Shown in pieces: positions 1 to 7,936 of a stretch of DNA of 64,000 bases. This stretch comes from Jidongwangia harbinensis (GTDB lineage: Bacteria > Actinomycetota > Actinomycetes > Mycobacteriales > Micromonosporaceae), in NCBI RefSeq assembly GCF_020216025.1, contig NZ_JAIWNC010000027.1, positions 62,001 through 126,000 of the forward strand, read 5' to 3'. The notes beneath the pieces are model-generated. The model searched no databases. It saw nothing but the letters and a program-made list of their open reading frames with translations, and was not told where the DNA came from. Positions within the stretch are counted from its first letter, which is position 1. Every line of letters starts with the position of its first letter. Made by a program: the position numbers and the translations under genes.

Positions 1-78
1 CAAACGCGCGCCAGCGAAGCAAGCGGCTCGCAGAGCGGCGCCGCGGACAACGGCAACCTGATCCTTCGCGGATCCTGA
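1..78 (+). CDS. Possible C-terminal end of a gene starting outside the window
   Basis: Frame 1 is open from the left edge to a TGA at 76-78 and would encode a polar tail ending in NLILRGS. A terminator-like hairpin follows at 101-131, which fits the end of a transcription unit. No domain can be recognised in 25 residues, and an open frame this short occurs by chance in G+C-rich DNA, so support is weak. Confidence 0.25.
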   Translation, partial: QTRASEASGSQSGAADNGNLILRGS

Positions 79-100
79 TCCACCGCACGGAACCGCCTGG

Positions 101-131
101 CCGGAGGCCCTCGCACCACGGGGGTCTCCGG
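101..131 (+). terminator. Hairpin, possible terminator
   Basis: CCGGAGGCCC (101-110) pairs with the GGGTCTCCGG arm (122-131) to give a 10-bp stem with one G-T pair and an 11-nt loop. There is no T tract, as is common for actinobacterial terminators. It lies between the open frame ending at 78 and the remnant starting at 150. Confidence 0.4.
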
Positions 132-149
132 CGCGTCCGTGTGTGGGCC

Positions 150-664
150 ATGCGCGCGGTGATCTTCGGCTACTTCGGCACGCTGACCGATCCCGGCGCT
201 GAGGAGTATCGCGAGCCCCTCGCGCACCGCACCGGCGAGCTGCTCGGCGTCTGCCGGCGTGCTCGGCGTCCTGGCGGGGCTCCGGCGGCGGGCCTTCCGG
301 ATCGACCGCGTGTCGTCCGTCGCCCCGACCGGCGATCCCATGCACCGGCCCGATGACTTCGACCTTGCCGAGAGCTGGCGCGCGATCGCGGACGAGGTCG
401 ACCGCAAGCGAACGCCCCTCGAGGCGCGGGCGGTGTGCGCGCCCCACGGGATAGGCGTGCTCCGGATGGGGTTCGGCGGTCGGCTCGAGGTGGGAGGCTC
501 CACGACCGACGGCCGGATCGAGGTCGTGATCCGCGGCAACGACGAAGGCATACTCGCCGGCGAGCTTGCCGGGCTGGTCGAATGGATCGAGGTGACCGGC
601 CCCGCTGGGCGTGCGCGACCGCCTGGCCTCGATCGGCAACGCGCTCGTCGACCGGTACGGCTGA
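150..664 (+). pseudogene. Chimeric remnant: HAD hydrolase N-terminus joined to WYL-regulator C-terminus
   Basis: The ATG at 150 opens a frame reading MRAVIFGYFGTLTDP, typical of the first motif of HAD-family hydrolases, where the nucleophile Asp would follow VIF; here that position is Gly. After about 34 codons, near 245-260, the HAD similarity stops. A second frame, readable from about 259, continues as RRRAFRIDRVSSVAPTG, then FDLAESW and ELAGLVEWIEV, which is the C-terminal part of WYL-domain regulators (YafY/PafC type). A further shift near 603-612 is needed to reach the natural-looking end VRDRLASIGNALVDRYG and the TGA at 662-664. Two unrelated gene pieces plus a frameshift indicate a dead recombination product. 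Confidence 0.6.
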
Positions 665-806
665 GACTCACACGGACGTCGTCCGGCAGAGCGATAACCG
701 CAGCACCCCCGAGCAGGGGTCGACGTCGACGCACGCTCATCGGCGAGTGAGTGAATTCCGCGAACTGGTAAAACGTCCTGGCAGTGGGCTGCCGGGGACA
801 GCGACT

Positions 807-850
807 GGGCGGCTCGCATGGTGCACCGTCCGCCCCACTTTGATCTTGCG
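807..850 (+). repeat. Dispersed intergenic repeat, copy 1
   Basis: It shares the core CGCATGGTGCANCGTCCG and the tail CCAC-TTTGATCTTGC with copies at 3387-3430, 14639-14680 and 23713-23750, all in the same orientation and all outside intact genes. This copy is immediately followed by a perfect hairpin at 853-888. Confidence 0.55.
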
Positions 851-852
851 TG

Positions 853-888
853 CGAACCGCCGTCCCAGCTGTTCGGGACGGCGGTTCG
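853..888. terminator. Perfect 14-bp hairpin
   Basis: CGAACCGCCGTCCC (853-866) is exactly complementary to GGGACGGCGGTTCG (875-888), with an 8-nt loop. It could be a terminator or the structured end of the adjacent repeat. It has no T tract on either side. Confidence 0.45.
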
Positions 889-1200
889 TCACAATGGGCG
901 CCGGTAGGGCGTTCTGTTGGGCCGGCATGCGTCCGGTCGACTTTGTCGACTTGGCCGGCGCCTGCCACGCCGTCGGGTCGGAGGCGACCGCTTGCCTACC
1001 GATCGGCACGACCACTCCGGGATTTGGGCCGGGCGAGCGTCGTCTGCCGGGCGGCTGCTGAGCGGCCACGGCTCGACTGGAGCCGGTACGGCGGGGGGTG
1101 AGGCGCGAAGTCGAGCAGGGCTGTTCTGGCCGGCCGCCGCCTCGCGTGTGAGGCCGCGGAGTAGGGGAGAAGACCGTCTGCCGGCCGCCGGGAGATGGGT

Positions 1201-1611
1201 TCACTCCTGGCCGGGACTCGCCGTGGGTAGCCCCGCTGCCTTGGCGCTGTCGAGTAGTCGCCGGTCGTAGGTGACGAAGGCCAGCAACTCCGACCCGGAC
1301 TCATTGGTCAGGACCTGTGCGGTGGCGAGGTGGATGGCGCCGAGGCTGCGCAGTGTCGGTTCCGCAAAGGCGGCCGCTGTTGCGCGGATCGTGTTGTCGA
1401 TCTCCAGCCGGAACAGCCGCCCGACTGCGGCCGGCACGCCGACCAGTGCCTGTGGGGCTGACCGGCGCAACGCCCTGGGCACTTCGACCTCCACGAGAGC
1501 CGATGAGACGAGAGGTGCATCGCTGTGGGTATTGAGCCAGGCGACGAGTTCGGCGCTGTGTGCCTCCTGGCGGACGAGTTTGACGACGGCGGCGGAGTCG
1601 AGATAGATCAC
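1201..1611 (-). CDS. vapC: VapC-type PIN-domain toxin
   Basis: The 136-residue protein has the PIN-domain layout: MIYLDSAAVVKL with the first acidic residue at Asp5, a central Glu (VEVEVPRAL, about residue 42), GAIHLATA near residue 92 and FVTYDRRLLDSA near 114, giving the metal-binding acidic cluster of VapC RNases. Members cut RNA, often tRNA, when released from their antitoxin. The ATG at 1611 overlaps the stop of the upstream antitoxin gene (ATGA), so the two are translationally coupled. Length and all motifs appear complete, so it is probably functional. The RNA target cannot be read from sequence. Confidence 0.85.
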   Translation of the reverse strand: MIYLDSAAVVKLVRQEAHSAELVAWLNTHSDAPLVSSALVEVEVPRALRRSAPQALVGVPAAVGRLFRLEIDNTIRATAAAFAEPTLRSLGAIHLATAQVLTNESGSELLAFVTYDRRLLDSAKAAGLPTASPGQE

Positions 1612-1886
1612 CAGCGCTCCTCATCGCGCATCTCGGCGAGTGTCGCGGCGACGTCGATGTCATCGTCACCGAACTTCGGTGGCAGAGGAACTGGACCGCT
1701 GCCGACAGGGGGAAGCGCCCGTCCTGCGGCTACCAGTTTTGCGAGGGCGGATCGGTCCTCGCCCACCGGCACCAGTCGGGCGACTGGATGCCCTCGGTCC
1801 GTGATTTCGACGGTTTCACCGCCGCTGACTCGGGCCAGCACTTGACTGGTGTTCTGGTTCAACTCTCGGACACCGATGCGCTCCAT
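1608..1886 (-). CDS. vapB: Phd/YefM-type antitoxin of the VapBC pair
   Basis: The sequence MERIGVRELNQNTSQVLARVSGGETVEITDRGHPVARLVP is the N-terminal DNA-binding fold of Phd/YefM antitoxins. The C-terminal half is Pro-rich then acidic (KFGDDDIDVAATLAEMRDEERW), as expected of the disordered toxin-wrapping tail. I prefer the ATG at 1886. An alternative ATG at 1907 lies in the middle of a perfect palindrome (1896-1914), which is better explained as operator than as coding sequence. The stop overlaps the vapC start. The pair is probably autorepressed through that palindrome. Confidence 0.82.
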   Translation of the reverse strand: MERIGVRELNQNTSQVLARVSGGETVEITDRGHPVARLVPVGEDRSALAKLVAAGRALPPVGSGPVPLPPKFGDDDIDVAATLAEMRDEERW

Positions 1887-1895
1887 GCGGTATTG

Positions 1896-1914
1896 GTAGA
1901 ACACCATGTTCTAC
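1896..1914. promoter_or_regulatory. Perfect palindrome, putative vapBC operator
   Basis: GTAGAACATGGTGTTCTAC, read on the minus strand, has 8-bp arms and a 3-bp centre with no mismatch. It ends 9 bp upstream of the preferred antitoxin start. The position fits autorepression by the VapB/VapC complex, as in other Phd-type systems. Confidence 0.6.
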
Positions 1915-2169
1915 ATCCAAGGCTTCGAGTGCCGGCGCGAGTGGCTCCTGACGGCCGCATCCGCCATGGCTGCGGTGGGCGCCCCGTGCGGTTGCGTTAC
2001 CGTGAACGGCAGCCGGCGACGGGGATCCCGGTGACCCGGGGGATTATGAGTCCCCACATCACAGGGGTTCCCGCCGAGTCGTCAAGTAGGACAGGCGACC
2101 CGGCCGCCGCTCATCGGTAGGTGTGTACCGACGGGCGGTCGGCGGGCCACTGCCATGACTCTGATCCGG

Positions 2170-2505
2170 TCAGGATCGTGCTGGGTCGGACCCGCCGGCC
2201 GGGGCGTACGACCAGATCTCGCTGTGTACCCCGACCGGTGGCGGTCCCGGCTCACCTGCGCGCTCGGCGGGCGAGCGGTGGCCGTGGGCAAAGGCGGGCG
2301 AGCTGACCCAGGCCTGGAATGCCTCCTCGTCGCGCCAGCGGGTGATGACGAGCCACGTGTTCCGCTCGTCGTTCGGCCGCAGCAACTCGAAGCCCTCGAA
2401 GCCGTCCTGATCGTCGACGGCGCCGGCGCGCGCGGCGAAGCGGTGCGCCAACTCGTCGCCGCTTTCTGCCGGTACCGTGATTGCGTTGATCTTGACGATG
2501 GTCAT
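2170..2505 (-). CDS. mhuD: MhuD-like heme-degrading monooxygenase (ABM fold)
   Basis: The 111-residue protein begins MTIVKINAITVPAESGDELAHRF and continues GFEGFELLRP, closely following Mycobacterium tuberculosis MhuD, which opens heme to release iron. Asn7 and Trp66 (EAFQAW), which position and distort heme in MhuD, fall at the same numbers here. The axial His of MhuD is matched by His74 or His76 in FAHGHR. I chose the ATG at 2505 because similarity starts exactly there; an upstream in-frame start at 2568 adds non-conserved Arg-rich sequence. It stands alone, with no heme transporter in view. Other ABM-domain monooxygenases are the main alternative. Confidence 0.75.
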   Translation of the reverse strand: MTIVKINAITVPAESGDELAHRFAARAGAVDDQDGFEGFELLRPNDERNTWLVITRWRDEEAFQAWVSSPAFAHGHRSPAERAGEPGPPPVGVHSEIWSYAPAGGSDPARS

Positions 2506-2623
2506 GTTGCCATTCTGTCCGATCTGTCCGACTGCCTGGAAGACGTCTCGCAGCCGACGACGGTGCATACGCCGTCGTCGTCCGTACCTCGACGTACGCC
2601 GAATTGGCTAACGACCGGGACAA

Positions 2624-2923
2624 TCACCGCGCCGGGAGGTCCACCCGGCGGCCCATGCCGAACCTCGGAGCGGCGGTGTCGGTCACCATCGCGAAGGCGC
2701 CCGCAGGCACACCCTCCCTGATCGCCACCCTGGAGGCCGCCGCCAGTAGCGTCCGCTCGCTTGAGCCGGCGATGAAGAAGATGTAGACACGGCCGAACTC
2801 CTCACCGTCGTCGTGCTCTTCGATGCCGAGTTCCTCCTCTAGATCGATCATGAAGTCTCCGACATCATCGATCCATTCGTGGTCAGCGGTCATCGGAACG
2901 TGAATCTCCACCATTACAGCCAT
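2624..2923 (-). CDS. Small acidic protein of unknown function
   Basis: It encodes 99 residues from the ATG at 2923 (or 96 from the ATG at 2914). The N-terminal half is notably acidic (DDVGDFMIDLEEELGIEEHDDGEEFG), followed by a hydrophobic strand YIFFIAG, then SSERTLLAAASRVAIREGVPAGAFAMV. The alternation looks like a small alpha/beta fold, and I associate this pattern with uncharacterised actinobacterial proteins. There is no signal peptide or membrane segment. The open frame extends upstream to 3085, but those residues look non-coding. No function can be assigned. Confidence 0.5.
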   Translation of the reverse strand: MAVMVEIHVPMTADHEWIDDVGDFMIDLEEELGIEEHDDGEEFGRVYIFFIAGSSERTLLAAASRVAIREGVPAGAFAMVTDTAAPRFGMGRRVDLPAR

Positions 2924-3106
2924 GCTGATGATGATCCAGCAACGGCTGCCCATGGCCGCGCCGGGACGCGCATCGGCCAGGTTGACAACCATGCGAGCGA
3001 AGCCGCGCGGGTCCAGTCCCAACCGGATCAGGTTGACCGGCGGCTGCAGCAGTTCGGGCGCTACTTGCGCGAAGAACGGGTCCACAGCGCGATTGGTCGC
3101 CGGGCG

Positions 3107-3352
3107 TCATCGGTGGGTGACACTTTCGCCAGCCAGTCGCACAACGCTGCCGGGGATCTCATCCGGCCAGGCGTTGAGCAAGTCGCACCTGTGCGAAAGC
3201 ACGTCCAGGCGCAGGACCGAGCTCGTGTGACGCCGGGTCGTGGTCGTCTTGCCGCAAGCGCGCGGACCGGCGACGAGGGCGGCGGGGGCGGGCGGCCACG
3301 ACTCGCGAAGCTCGGAGTCGAGAAAGCGAGCTTGCCCCTTTGAAATGGTCAA
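3107..3352 (-). pseudogene. Truncated N-terminus of an AAA_14/DUF4143-type ATPase
   Basis: From a TTG near 3352 the frame reads FLDSELRESWPPAPAALVAGPRACGKTTTTRRHTSSVLRLD. This is the N-terminus and Walker A of the DUF4143-linked ATPases, which normally run to about 400 residues. The frame stops at 3107 after about 81 residues, well before Walker B, and nothing downstream continues it. It is therefore a 5' fragment. Such ATPases are often found with mobile or toxin-antitoxin loci, which suits this neighbourhood. Confidence 0.55.
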
Positions 3353-3386
3353 ACACCCCGGTAGCGGTAGCCGGCCACGGTGGCCG

Positions 3387-3430
3387 AGTGGTTCGGACGG
3401 TGCAACGTCCGCCGCACGTTGATCCTGCTT
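3387..3430 (+). repeat. Dispersed intergenic repeat, copy 2
   Basis: It matches copy 1 over GGTGCANCGTCCGCC, CAC and TTGATCNTGC. Upstream it also shares GCCGGCCACGG with copy 3. It lies between the truncated ATPase and the end of the TetR gene. Confidence 0.55.
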
Positions 3431-3462
3431 GCGACACAGCCCGGTGGTTCCCTGTCGTCGGC

Positions 3463-4038
3463 CTATGCGTCCCGCTGCGGGGCGACGCGGTCGCGGATGC
3501 CGTCGAGCACCGCCTCCGCCGCCCACGCCGCGGCGTCGGCGATGTCTCGGCGGTCCATGCCGAACTCGCGGCGGAACGTCACCCACGTCCCGACGGAGTC
3601 GAGGTGCGACAGCGCCGCGATGATCGCCCGGCGCTGCTCCGCGTCGAGGGATGGCACCTCGGCGTTCAGCAGCCGCTCGAGCTGCTCTCGGCCGGGCGAC
3701 GGGGACGCGCCGCTCACGCCGCGCATCGCCGTCTCGGCGACGACGTGTGCGAGCTCCGGCCGCGCGTCGTAGCGCTCCATCGCGTCGCGGATCGCGAGAG
3801 GGATGTCGAAGATCGACGCGGACTCCTCGCGGGCGAACAGCGTCGCCTCGATCCATGCCGCGGTTGCCAGCAGGAGGTCGACCCGGGTGGGATAGTTGCG
3901 GAACACCGTGCGTTCGGCGATGCCGGCCCGGCGCGCGATGACCCGGTACGACACGTCGTCGCTGCCGAGTTCCTCGATCAGTTCGGCGTAGGCGGCGAGG
4001 ATCGCCGCCTGCGTGCCGCTCAGCGCCGGCGCGGTCAC
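3463..4038 (-). CDS. TetR-family repressor (second of a tandem pair)
   Basis: The 191-residue protein has an N-terminal helix-turn-helix (SYRVIARRAGIAERTVFRNYPTRVDLLLATAAWIE, about residues 30-64) and a C-terminal ligand domain with DxxRREFGMDRRDIADAAAWAAEAVLDGI. The GTG start at 4038 overlaps the stop of the upstream TetR gene by 4 bp (GTGA). The two TetR proteins share the recognition-helix pattern ERT-(V/I)-(F/Y)-R-(N/Q)-YPTR, so they probably arose by duplication. Position at the tail of the urt/NCS1 operon suggests feedback control of that operon. Confidence 0.8.
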   Translation of the reverse strand: MTAPALSGTQAAILAAYAELIEELGSDDVSYRVIARRAGIAERTVFRNYPTRVDLLLATAAWIEATLFAREESASIFDIPLAIRDAMERYDARPELAHVVAETAMRGVSGASPSPGREQLERLLNAEVPSLDAEQRRAIIAALSHLDSVGTWVTFRREFGMDRRDIADAAAWAAEAVLDGIRDRVAPQRDA

Positions 4039-4604
4039 GGCTTCGCCCACGTCGCGTCGGGCAGTCTCGCGAGGACGGTGTCCACGGCGTGGTCGAACGC
4101 GTCGCAGATCTCGCCGGCATCCAGGTCGAAGCTGGTCCGCAGGCGTGCCCAGAACATCGCCGAGGAGAAGTAGCGCAGGGATGCCGCGACCCGCCGCCGG
4201 TCCCGCCGGTTGAGCATCGGTGCCTCCACGTCGAGCATCGCCTCGATCGCACGCGTGATGAAGGCCGGCTCGGTGTCGATCGTCGGCGAGATCGCGGACG
4301 CCCGCGCGCCGACGTACGCGTACGCCGGCGACGCGTCGAAGGCGCGGAAGCGCTCGTGAACGGCGGCGCGGAAATCGGACACGGTCACGAACGGCGGCAG
4401 CGGGAGGCAGGTCTGCTCGATCCAGTTCGAGAGTGCGGCGAGCAGGTGCGCGCGCGTGGGGTACTGGCGGTAGATCGTGCGCTCCGAGATGCCGACCTCG
4501 TCGGCGAGGGCGCGGTAAGAGACGTCGTCGAACGTACGCTCGCGCAGCAGCACCGCGGCGCTCGCCAGAATCGCGGTCGCCGTGTCGACCGGCTCCTCCA
4601 TCAT
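4035..4604 (-). CDS. TetR-family repressor (first of a tandem pair)
   Basis: This 189-residue regulator has its HTH at about residues 28-60 (SYRALADEVGISERTIYRQYPTRAHLLAALSNWIE). The C-terminal domain (SLRYFSSAMFWARLRTSFDLDAGEICDAFDHAVDTVL) is a typical ligand/dimer domain. Starts at 4604 or 4601 are adjacent ATGs. It begins 24 bp after the permease stop and overlaps the next TetR gene by 4 bp, so all three are likely co-transcribed. A purine, amide or urea-derived ligand is plausible from context only. Confidence 0.8.
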   Translation of the reverse strand: MMEEPVDTATAILASAAVLLRERTFDDVSYRALADEVGISERTIYRQYPTRAHLLAALSNWIEQTCLPLPPFVTVSDFRAAVHERFRAFDASPAYAYVGARASAISPTIDTEPAFITRAIEAMLDVEAPMLNRRDRRRVAASLRYFSSAMFWARLRTSFDLDAGEICDAFDHAVDTVLARLPDATWAKP

Positions 4605-4628
4605 GTCTCCGCTCTGTGAGGCGGCGGC

Positions 4629-6356
4629 TCAGTGCGGGCGCCCGGTGACGTCGGGCGGGAGCACGTAGCGATCGGAGTCGTCGAGCGTGAGCGCCAGCGA
4701 CGAGACGTACTGGACCTCGCCGTTCGGTCCTCTCTCGGCCGATGCCAGCATATCCGGCCGCTCGAAGGTGTAGCCGGTGACGTGGCAGCGGAGCCGCTCG
4801 CCCGAGGGATTGCCGTCCCCGTCGAAGCGGGGGGAGTCGATGCCGTCGGAGCGGCGGCGCAGGTAGTAGCGGCCCCGCGTGGCGAGGGCCGTGGCCGGCG
4901 TCGCGACAACCGCCACGCCGATCGCGATGAGCACCGAGAACGGCTTGACGGCGGCGCCGAACGCCCCGGCGAACGCGAGCAGGGACAGCACCGAGGCGAG
5001 TCCTACCGACACGAGTCCGACCGGGTTCCAGTCGTGCAGCATGCCGCGGCGGAACTCGGGGAAGCGCGGCGAGAGGCCCAGCAGCCACTTGTTGATCGCG
5101 ATGTCGGCGGCGATCGTCACGAGCCAGGCCATGACGACGTTCGCGTAGAGGCTCAGCACGAAGGAGATGAGGGTGAAGACGTCCAGCATCATGAGCGCAT
5201 ACGCGATCACGAGGTTGAACAGGACGAAGACGGTACGGCCCGGGTAGTGTTTCGCCACCCGGGTGAAGACGTTCGACCACGCGAGCGAGCCAGAGTACGC
5301 GTTCGTTACGTTGATCTTCACCTGCGCGACCACGATGAGCACCAGGGCGAGAACGATCGCGAGCCAGTCGGGGACGAGGATCTGGTACATCTCGACGAAC
5401 TGCTTGACCGGTTCGGTCGCCTGGTGCCCGAGCGTCGGTTCCACCCGGACCAGGAGATAGACCGCGAGAAAAACCCCGATCACCTGCTTGATGCCGCTGA
5501 AGAAGACCCAGCCCGGGCCGGCGAACGCGAACGACGTCCACCACGAGCGGGTGTTCGACGGCGTACGCGGCGGCATGGCGCGGATGTAGTCGATCTGCTC
5601 GGCCAGCTGAGGGGTGAGGGCGAAGCACACGGCCGCGCTCGCGACCACGGCGCTGAGGCTGATCGAACCGTCGGAGTTGCCGGTGAACGACGTGAAGGCG
5701 CGCACCGCCTCGGGGTCGGAGACGACGATCCACAGCAGCGGCAGCAGGGCAAGGGCGAGCCACAGGGGCGTGGTCCAGAACTGCAGGCGTTCCAGCGCAC
5801 GCATGCCGTAGATGACGATCGGGATCACGACGACGGTCGAGATGAGGTAGCCGAGCCACAGCGGCATCCCCGTCGCCACCTGCAGCCCTTGCGCCATGAT
5901 GGCGCCCTCCAGAGCGAAGAAGATGCAGGTGAAGCCCGCGAAGACCAGGGTCGTGATGATGGAGCCGTAGTAGCCGAACCCGGCGCCACGGGCGATGAGG
6001 TCGAGGTCGAGGTTGTAGCGGGCCGCGTAGTAGGCGACGGGCACGCCCACGATGACGATGATGACCGAGGCGAATATGATGCCGAGCACGGCGTTCGTGG
6101 TGCCGTGATCGATGCCGATGGTCGCGCCGATCGAGAAGTCGGCGAGGAACGCGATGGACCCGAGGGCGGTCGCACCGACGGAGGCCGCGCTCCACCGCCG
6201 GAACGTGCGCGGCACATAACGGAAGGCGTAGTCCTCCAGGCTGTCCTCTGCGGCCGCGCGCGCGTTGTCCGTCGACACAGTGACATCCCCTAGAGCACCT
6301 TGCGTGGGGGCATCGTCGCCGTCCGGTGTTACGACGGCATTGCGGGCGTGGGTCAT
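4629..6356 (-). CDS. NCS1-family purine/cytosine-type permease
   Basis: The 575-residue membrane protein shows about 12 hydrophobic segments after a 50-residue cytosolic N-terminus (LEDYAFRYVPRTFRRWSAASVG). GIDHGTTNAVLGIIFASVI and GAGFGYYGSIITTLVFAGF resemble the substrate-site helices 1 and 3 of NCS1 symporters such as CodB and Mhp1. It has a hydrophilic C-terminal tail of about 80 residues. It lies 6 bp downstream of urtE on the same strand. NCS1 members import cytosine, purines, hydantoins or allantoin with a cation. Sharing an operon with a urea/amide importer suggests a nitrogen-scavenging role, but the exact substrate is unknown. Confidence 0.8.
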   Translation of the reverse strand: MTHARNAVVTPDGDDAPTQGALGDVTVSTDNARAAAEDSLEDYAFRYVPRTFRRWSAASVGATALGSIAFLADFSIGATIGIDHGTTNAVLGIIFASVIIVIVGVPVAYYAARYNLDLDLIARGAGFGYYGSIITTLVFAGFTCIFFALEGAIMAQGLQVATGMPLWLGYLISTVVVIPIVIYGMRALERLQFWTTPLWLALALLPLLWIVVSDPEAVRAFTSFTGNSDGSISLSAVVASAAVCFALTPQLAEQIDYIRAMPPRTPSNTRSWWTSFAFAGPGWVFFSGIKQVIGVFLAVYLLVRVEPTLGHQATEPVKQFVEMYQILVPDWLAIVLALVLIVVAQVKINVTNAYSGSLAWSNVFTRVAKHYPGRTVFVLFNLVIAYALMMLDVFTLISFVLSLYANVVMAWLVTIAADIAINKWLLGLSPRFPEFRRGMLHDWNPVGLVSVGLASVLSLLAFAGAFGAAVKPFSVLIAIGVAVVATPATALATRGRYYLRRRSDGIDSPRFDGDGNPSGERLRCHVTGYTFERPDMLASAERGPNGEVQYVSSLALTLDDSDRYVLPPDVTGRPH

Positions 6357-6362
6357 GTCGGC

Positions 6363-7046
6363 TCAGATGGCCATGGCGGCTCGCACGGTGGAGGTGGCTG
6401 TCTTGCCACCCGTACCGGTCTGGGTGACGCGGCCCGAGGAGAGCACGACGTAGCGTTCGGCCGCCTCGAGGGCGAAGCCGATGTGCTGCTCGACGAGCAG
6501 CACATCGATGCCTTCCTCGGCCAGCTGCATGATGGTCTGCTCGATCTCGGCGACGATCGTGGGCTGGATGCCCTCGGTCGGCTCGTCCAGGATGAGCAGC
6601 TTCGGCTCGGTGATGAGGGCGCGGGCGATTGCGAGCTGCTGGCGCTGCCCGCCGGAGAGCAGGCCGGCCTTCCGGGAGGCGAACTGTTTGAGTGCGGGGA
6701 AACGCGCCATCTGCCGGTCGACGAGCGCCTTGCCGCCCCGGCGCCCGTCCGCGACGAGCTGGAGATTCTCCAGCGTCGTGAGCTGGCCGAACGACTGCTG
6801 ACCCTGCGGCACGTACGCCATGCCGCGAGCGACGCGCTGGTTGGGGGCGAGCGACGTGACGTCCTCGCCGTCGAACAGCACGCGGCCCACCGACGGCTTG
6901 ATGAGGCCGATCGCGAGACGGAGCAGCGTCGACTTGCCGGCCCCGTTGTGGCCGAGCACGGCCACCACCTTGCCGGACGGCACGGTCACGCCGTGCAGCA
7001 CCCGCGTGCGGCCGTAGCCGGCCTCGACGTCAGTGATCTCCAGCAT
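6363..7046 (-). CDS. urtE: Urea/amide ABC importer, ATP-binding subunit UrtE
   Basis: This 227-residue ATPase has Walker A GHNGAGKS (residues 32-39), signature LSGGQRQQ and Walker B LLILDEPTEGIQP. The TEGIQP continuation is characteristic of LivF/UrtE-type subunits of hydrophobic-amino-acid/amide importers. It begins 1 bp after the urtD stop and precedes the NCS1 gene by 6 bp. It would pair with UrtD at the cytoplasmic face to power the UrtB/UrtC channel. The Urt rather than Liv assignment rests on the whole cluster, mainly UrtA and the gene order A-B-C-D-E. Confidence 0.85.
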   Translation of the reverse strand: MLEITDVEAGYGRTRVLHGVTVPSGKVVAVLGHNGAGKSTLLRLAIGLIKPSVGRVLFDGEDVTSLAPNQRVARGMAYVPQGQQSFGQLTTLENLQLVADGRRGGKALVDRQMARFPALKQFASRKAGLLSGGQRQQLAIARALITEPKLLILDEPTEGIQPTIVAEIEQTIMQLAEEGIDVLLVEQHIGFALEAAERYVVLSSGRVTQTGTGGKTATSTVRAAMAI

Positions 7047-7047
7047 G

Positions 7048-7851
7048 TCAGTTCTCCTCCGGCTGGTGCATCGCGGCCACCGTCTCGGGTACGACCGCCA
7101 TGGCGGCCGTGGTGGCGGCGCCCGCGGTGCCCAGGTAGACCTCCTGCACCTTGGGATCGGCCTGGACCTCGGCCACCGTGCCCTGCGAGAGCACCTTGCC
7201 CTGGTGCAGCACGGTCACGCGGGTGGCGAAGCGGCGCATGAAGTCCATGTCGTGCTCGACCACGAGCACGATCCGCTTGGCCGCGATGCGTTGGAGAAGC
7301 TCGCCGGTCGCGGTGCGCTCGTCCTGGCTCATGCCGGCGACGGGCTCGTCGAGCAGCAATACCTTCGCGTCCTGGACGAGCAGCATCGCGATCTCCAGCC
7401 ACTGCTTCTGGCCGTGCGACAGGATTCCGGCCGGCGTGGCGAGCTCGGCCGTGAGTCCGGTCTCCTCCAGCGCCCGTTCGATCGACGGGTCGACGCCACG
7501 CCGGGTCCGCAGCAGCGAGGTCCAGGGGCGGTGGCGCCCGGCGGCGATGTCGAGGTTCTGGAGCACGGTCAGCTCGTCGAAGACGCTCGCGGTCTGGAAC
7601 GTGCGGCCGATCCCGAGGCGTACGATCTTGTGCACTGGCGTGCCGAGCAGCTCTCTGTCGCCGAGTCTCGCCGACCCGGTGGCCCTGGACAGCCCGGTGA
7701 TGGCGTCGATGCAGGTCGTCTTGCCGGCGCCGTTCGGTCCGATGAGGAACCGCACCTCGCCCGGGTGCGCGTCGAAGGAGACGCCGCCGACCGCGACGAA
7801 GCCGGAGAACTCGACGTGCAGGTCGGTGACGATCAGTGAGGCGTCGGTCAT
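7048..7851 (-). CDS. urtD: Urea/amide ABC importer, ATP-binding subunit UrtD
   Basis: The 267-residue ATPase has Walker A GPNGAGKT (38-45), a family-typical signature LSHGQKQWLEIAMLL instead of the usual LSGGQ, and Walker B VLLLDEPVAGMSQDE. LSHGQKQWLEIG-type signatures are a good marker of UrtD. It continues to an Ala/Val-rich C-terminus. It sits 85 bp downstream of urtC and directly before urtE. It should form the ATPase heterodimer with UrtE. Confidence 0.88.
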   Translation of the reverse strand: MTDASLIVTDLHVEFSGFVAVGGVSFDAHPGEVRFLIGPNGAGKTTCIDAITGLSRATGSARLGDRELLGTPVHKIVRLGIGRTFQTASVFDELTVLQNLDIAAGRHRPWTSLLRTRRGVDPSIERALEETGLTAELATPAGILSHGQKQWLEIAMLLVQDAKVLLLDEPVAGMSQDERTATGELLQRIAAKRIVLVVEHDMDFMRRFATRVTVLHQGKVLSQGTVAEVQADPKVQEVYLGTAGAATTAAMAVVPETVAAMHQPEEN

Positions 7852-7936
7852 GCCTGGGCCTCCTTTGTCGTGCCCTTCTGGCCCTCGCCTGCGGCGTGCG
7901 CATGCAACTCATGGAAATGCTGCTCGGTGCAGGCGG

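Larger units (their letters stand above)
665..1200. other. Gene-free stretch
   Basis: No open frame here has recognisable protein content; the several that exist are mutually overlapping, Arg/Pro-rich and without start signals. It holds copy 1 of the dispersed intergenic repeat (807-850) and a perfect 14-bp hairpin (853-888). The rest shows nothing I can name. Confidence 0.5.

Noticed and set aside
737..1204. Minus-strand open frame of about 155 codons after the HAD/WYL remnant.
   Set aside because: It runs through the repeat copy and hairpin, is Arg/Pro-rich and has no family similarity.
2039..2055. A tRNA-like anticodon arm on the minus strand (5-bp stem, 7-nt loop CTCATAA containing CAT).
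   Set aside because: No T-arm with GTTCRA, no acceptor stem and no D-arm fit around it. It may be a chance hairpin or an old attachment-site scrap, but not a tRNA gene.
3376..3440. GGTGGCCGAGTGGTTCGG looks like the 5' part of a tRNA-Ser or tRNA-Leu.
   Set aside because: No anticodon arm or T-loop follows at the right distance, and the segment is better explained as copy 2 of the dispersed repeat.
4632..6293. Long plus-strand open frame (about 550 codons) opposite the NCS1 permease.
   Set aside because: Its Arg/Asp/Glu/Gly-rich content is the antisense image of a hydrophobic membrane protein in G+C-rich DNA. It has no motifs.
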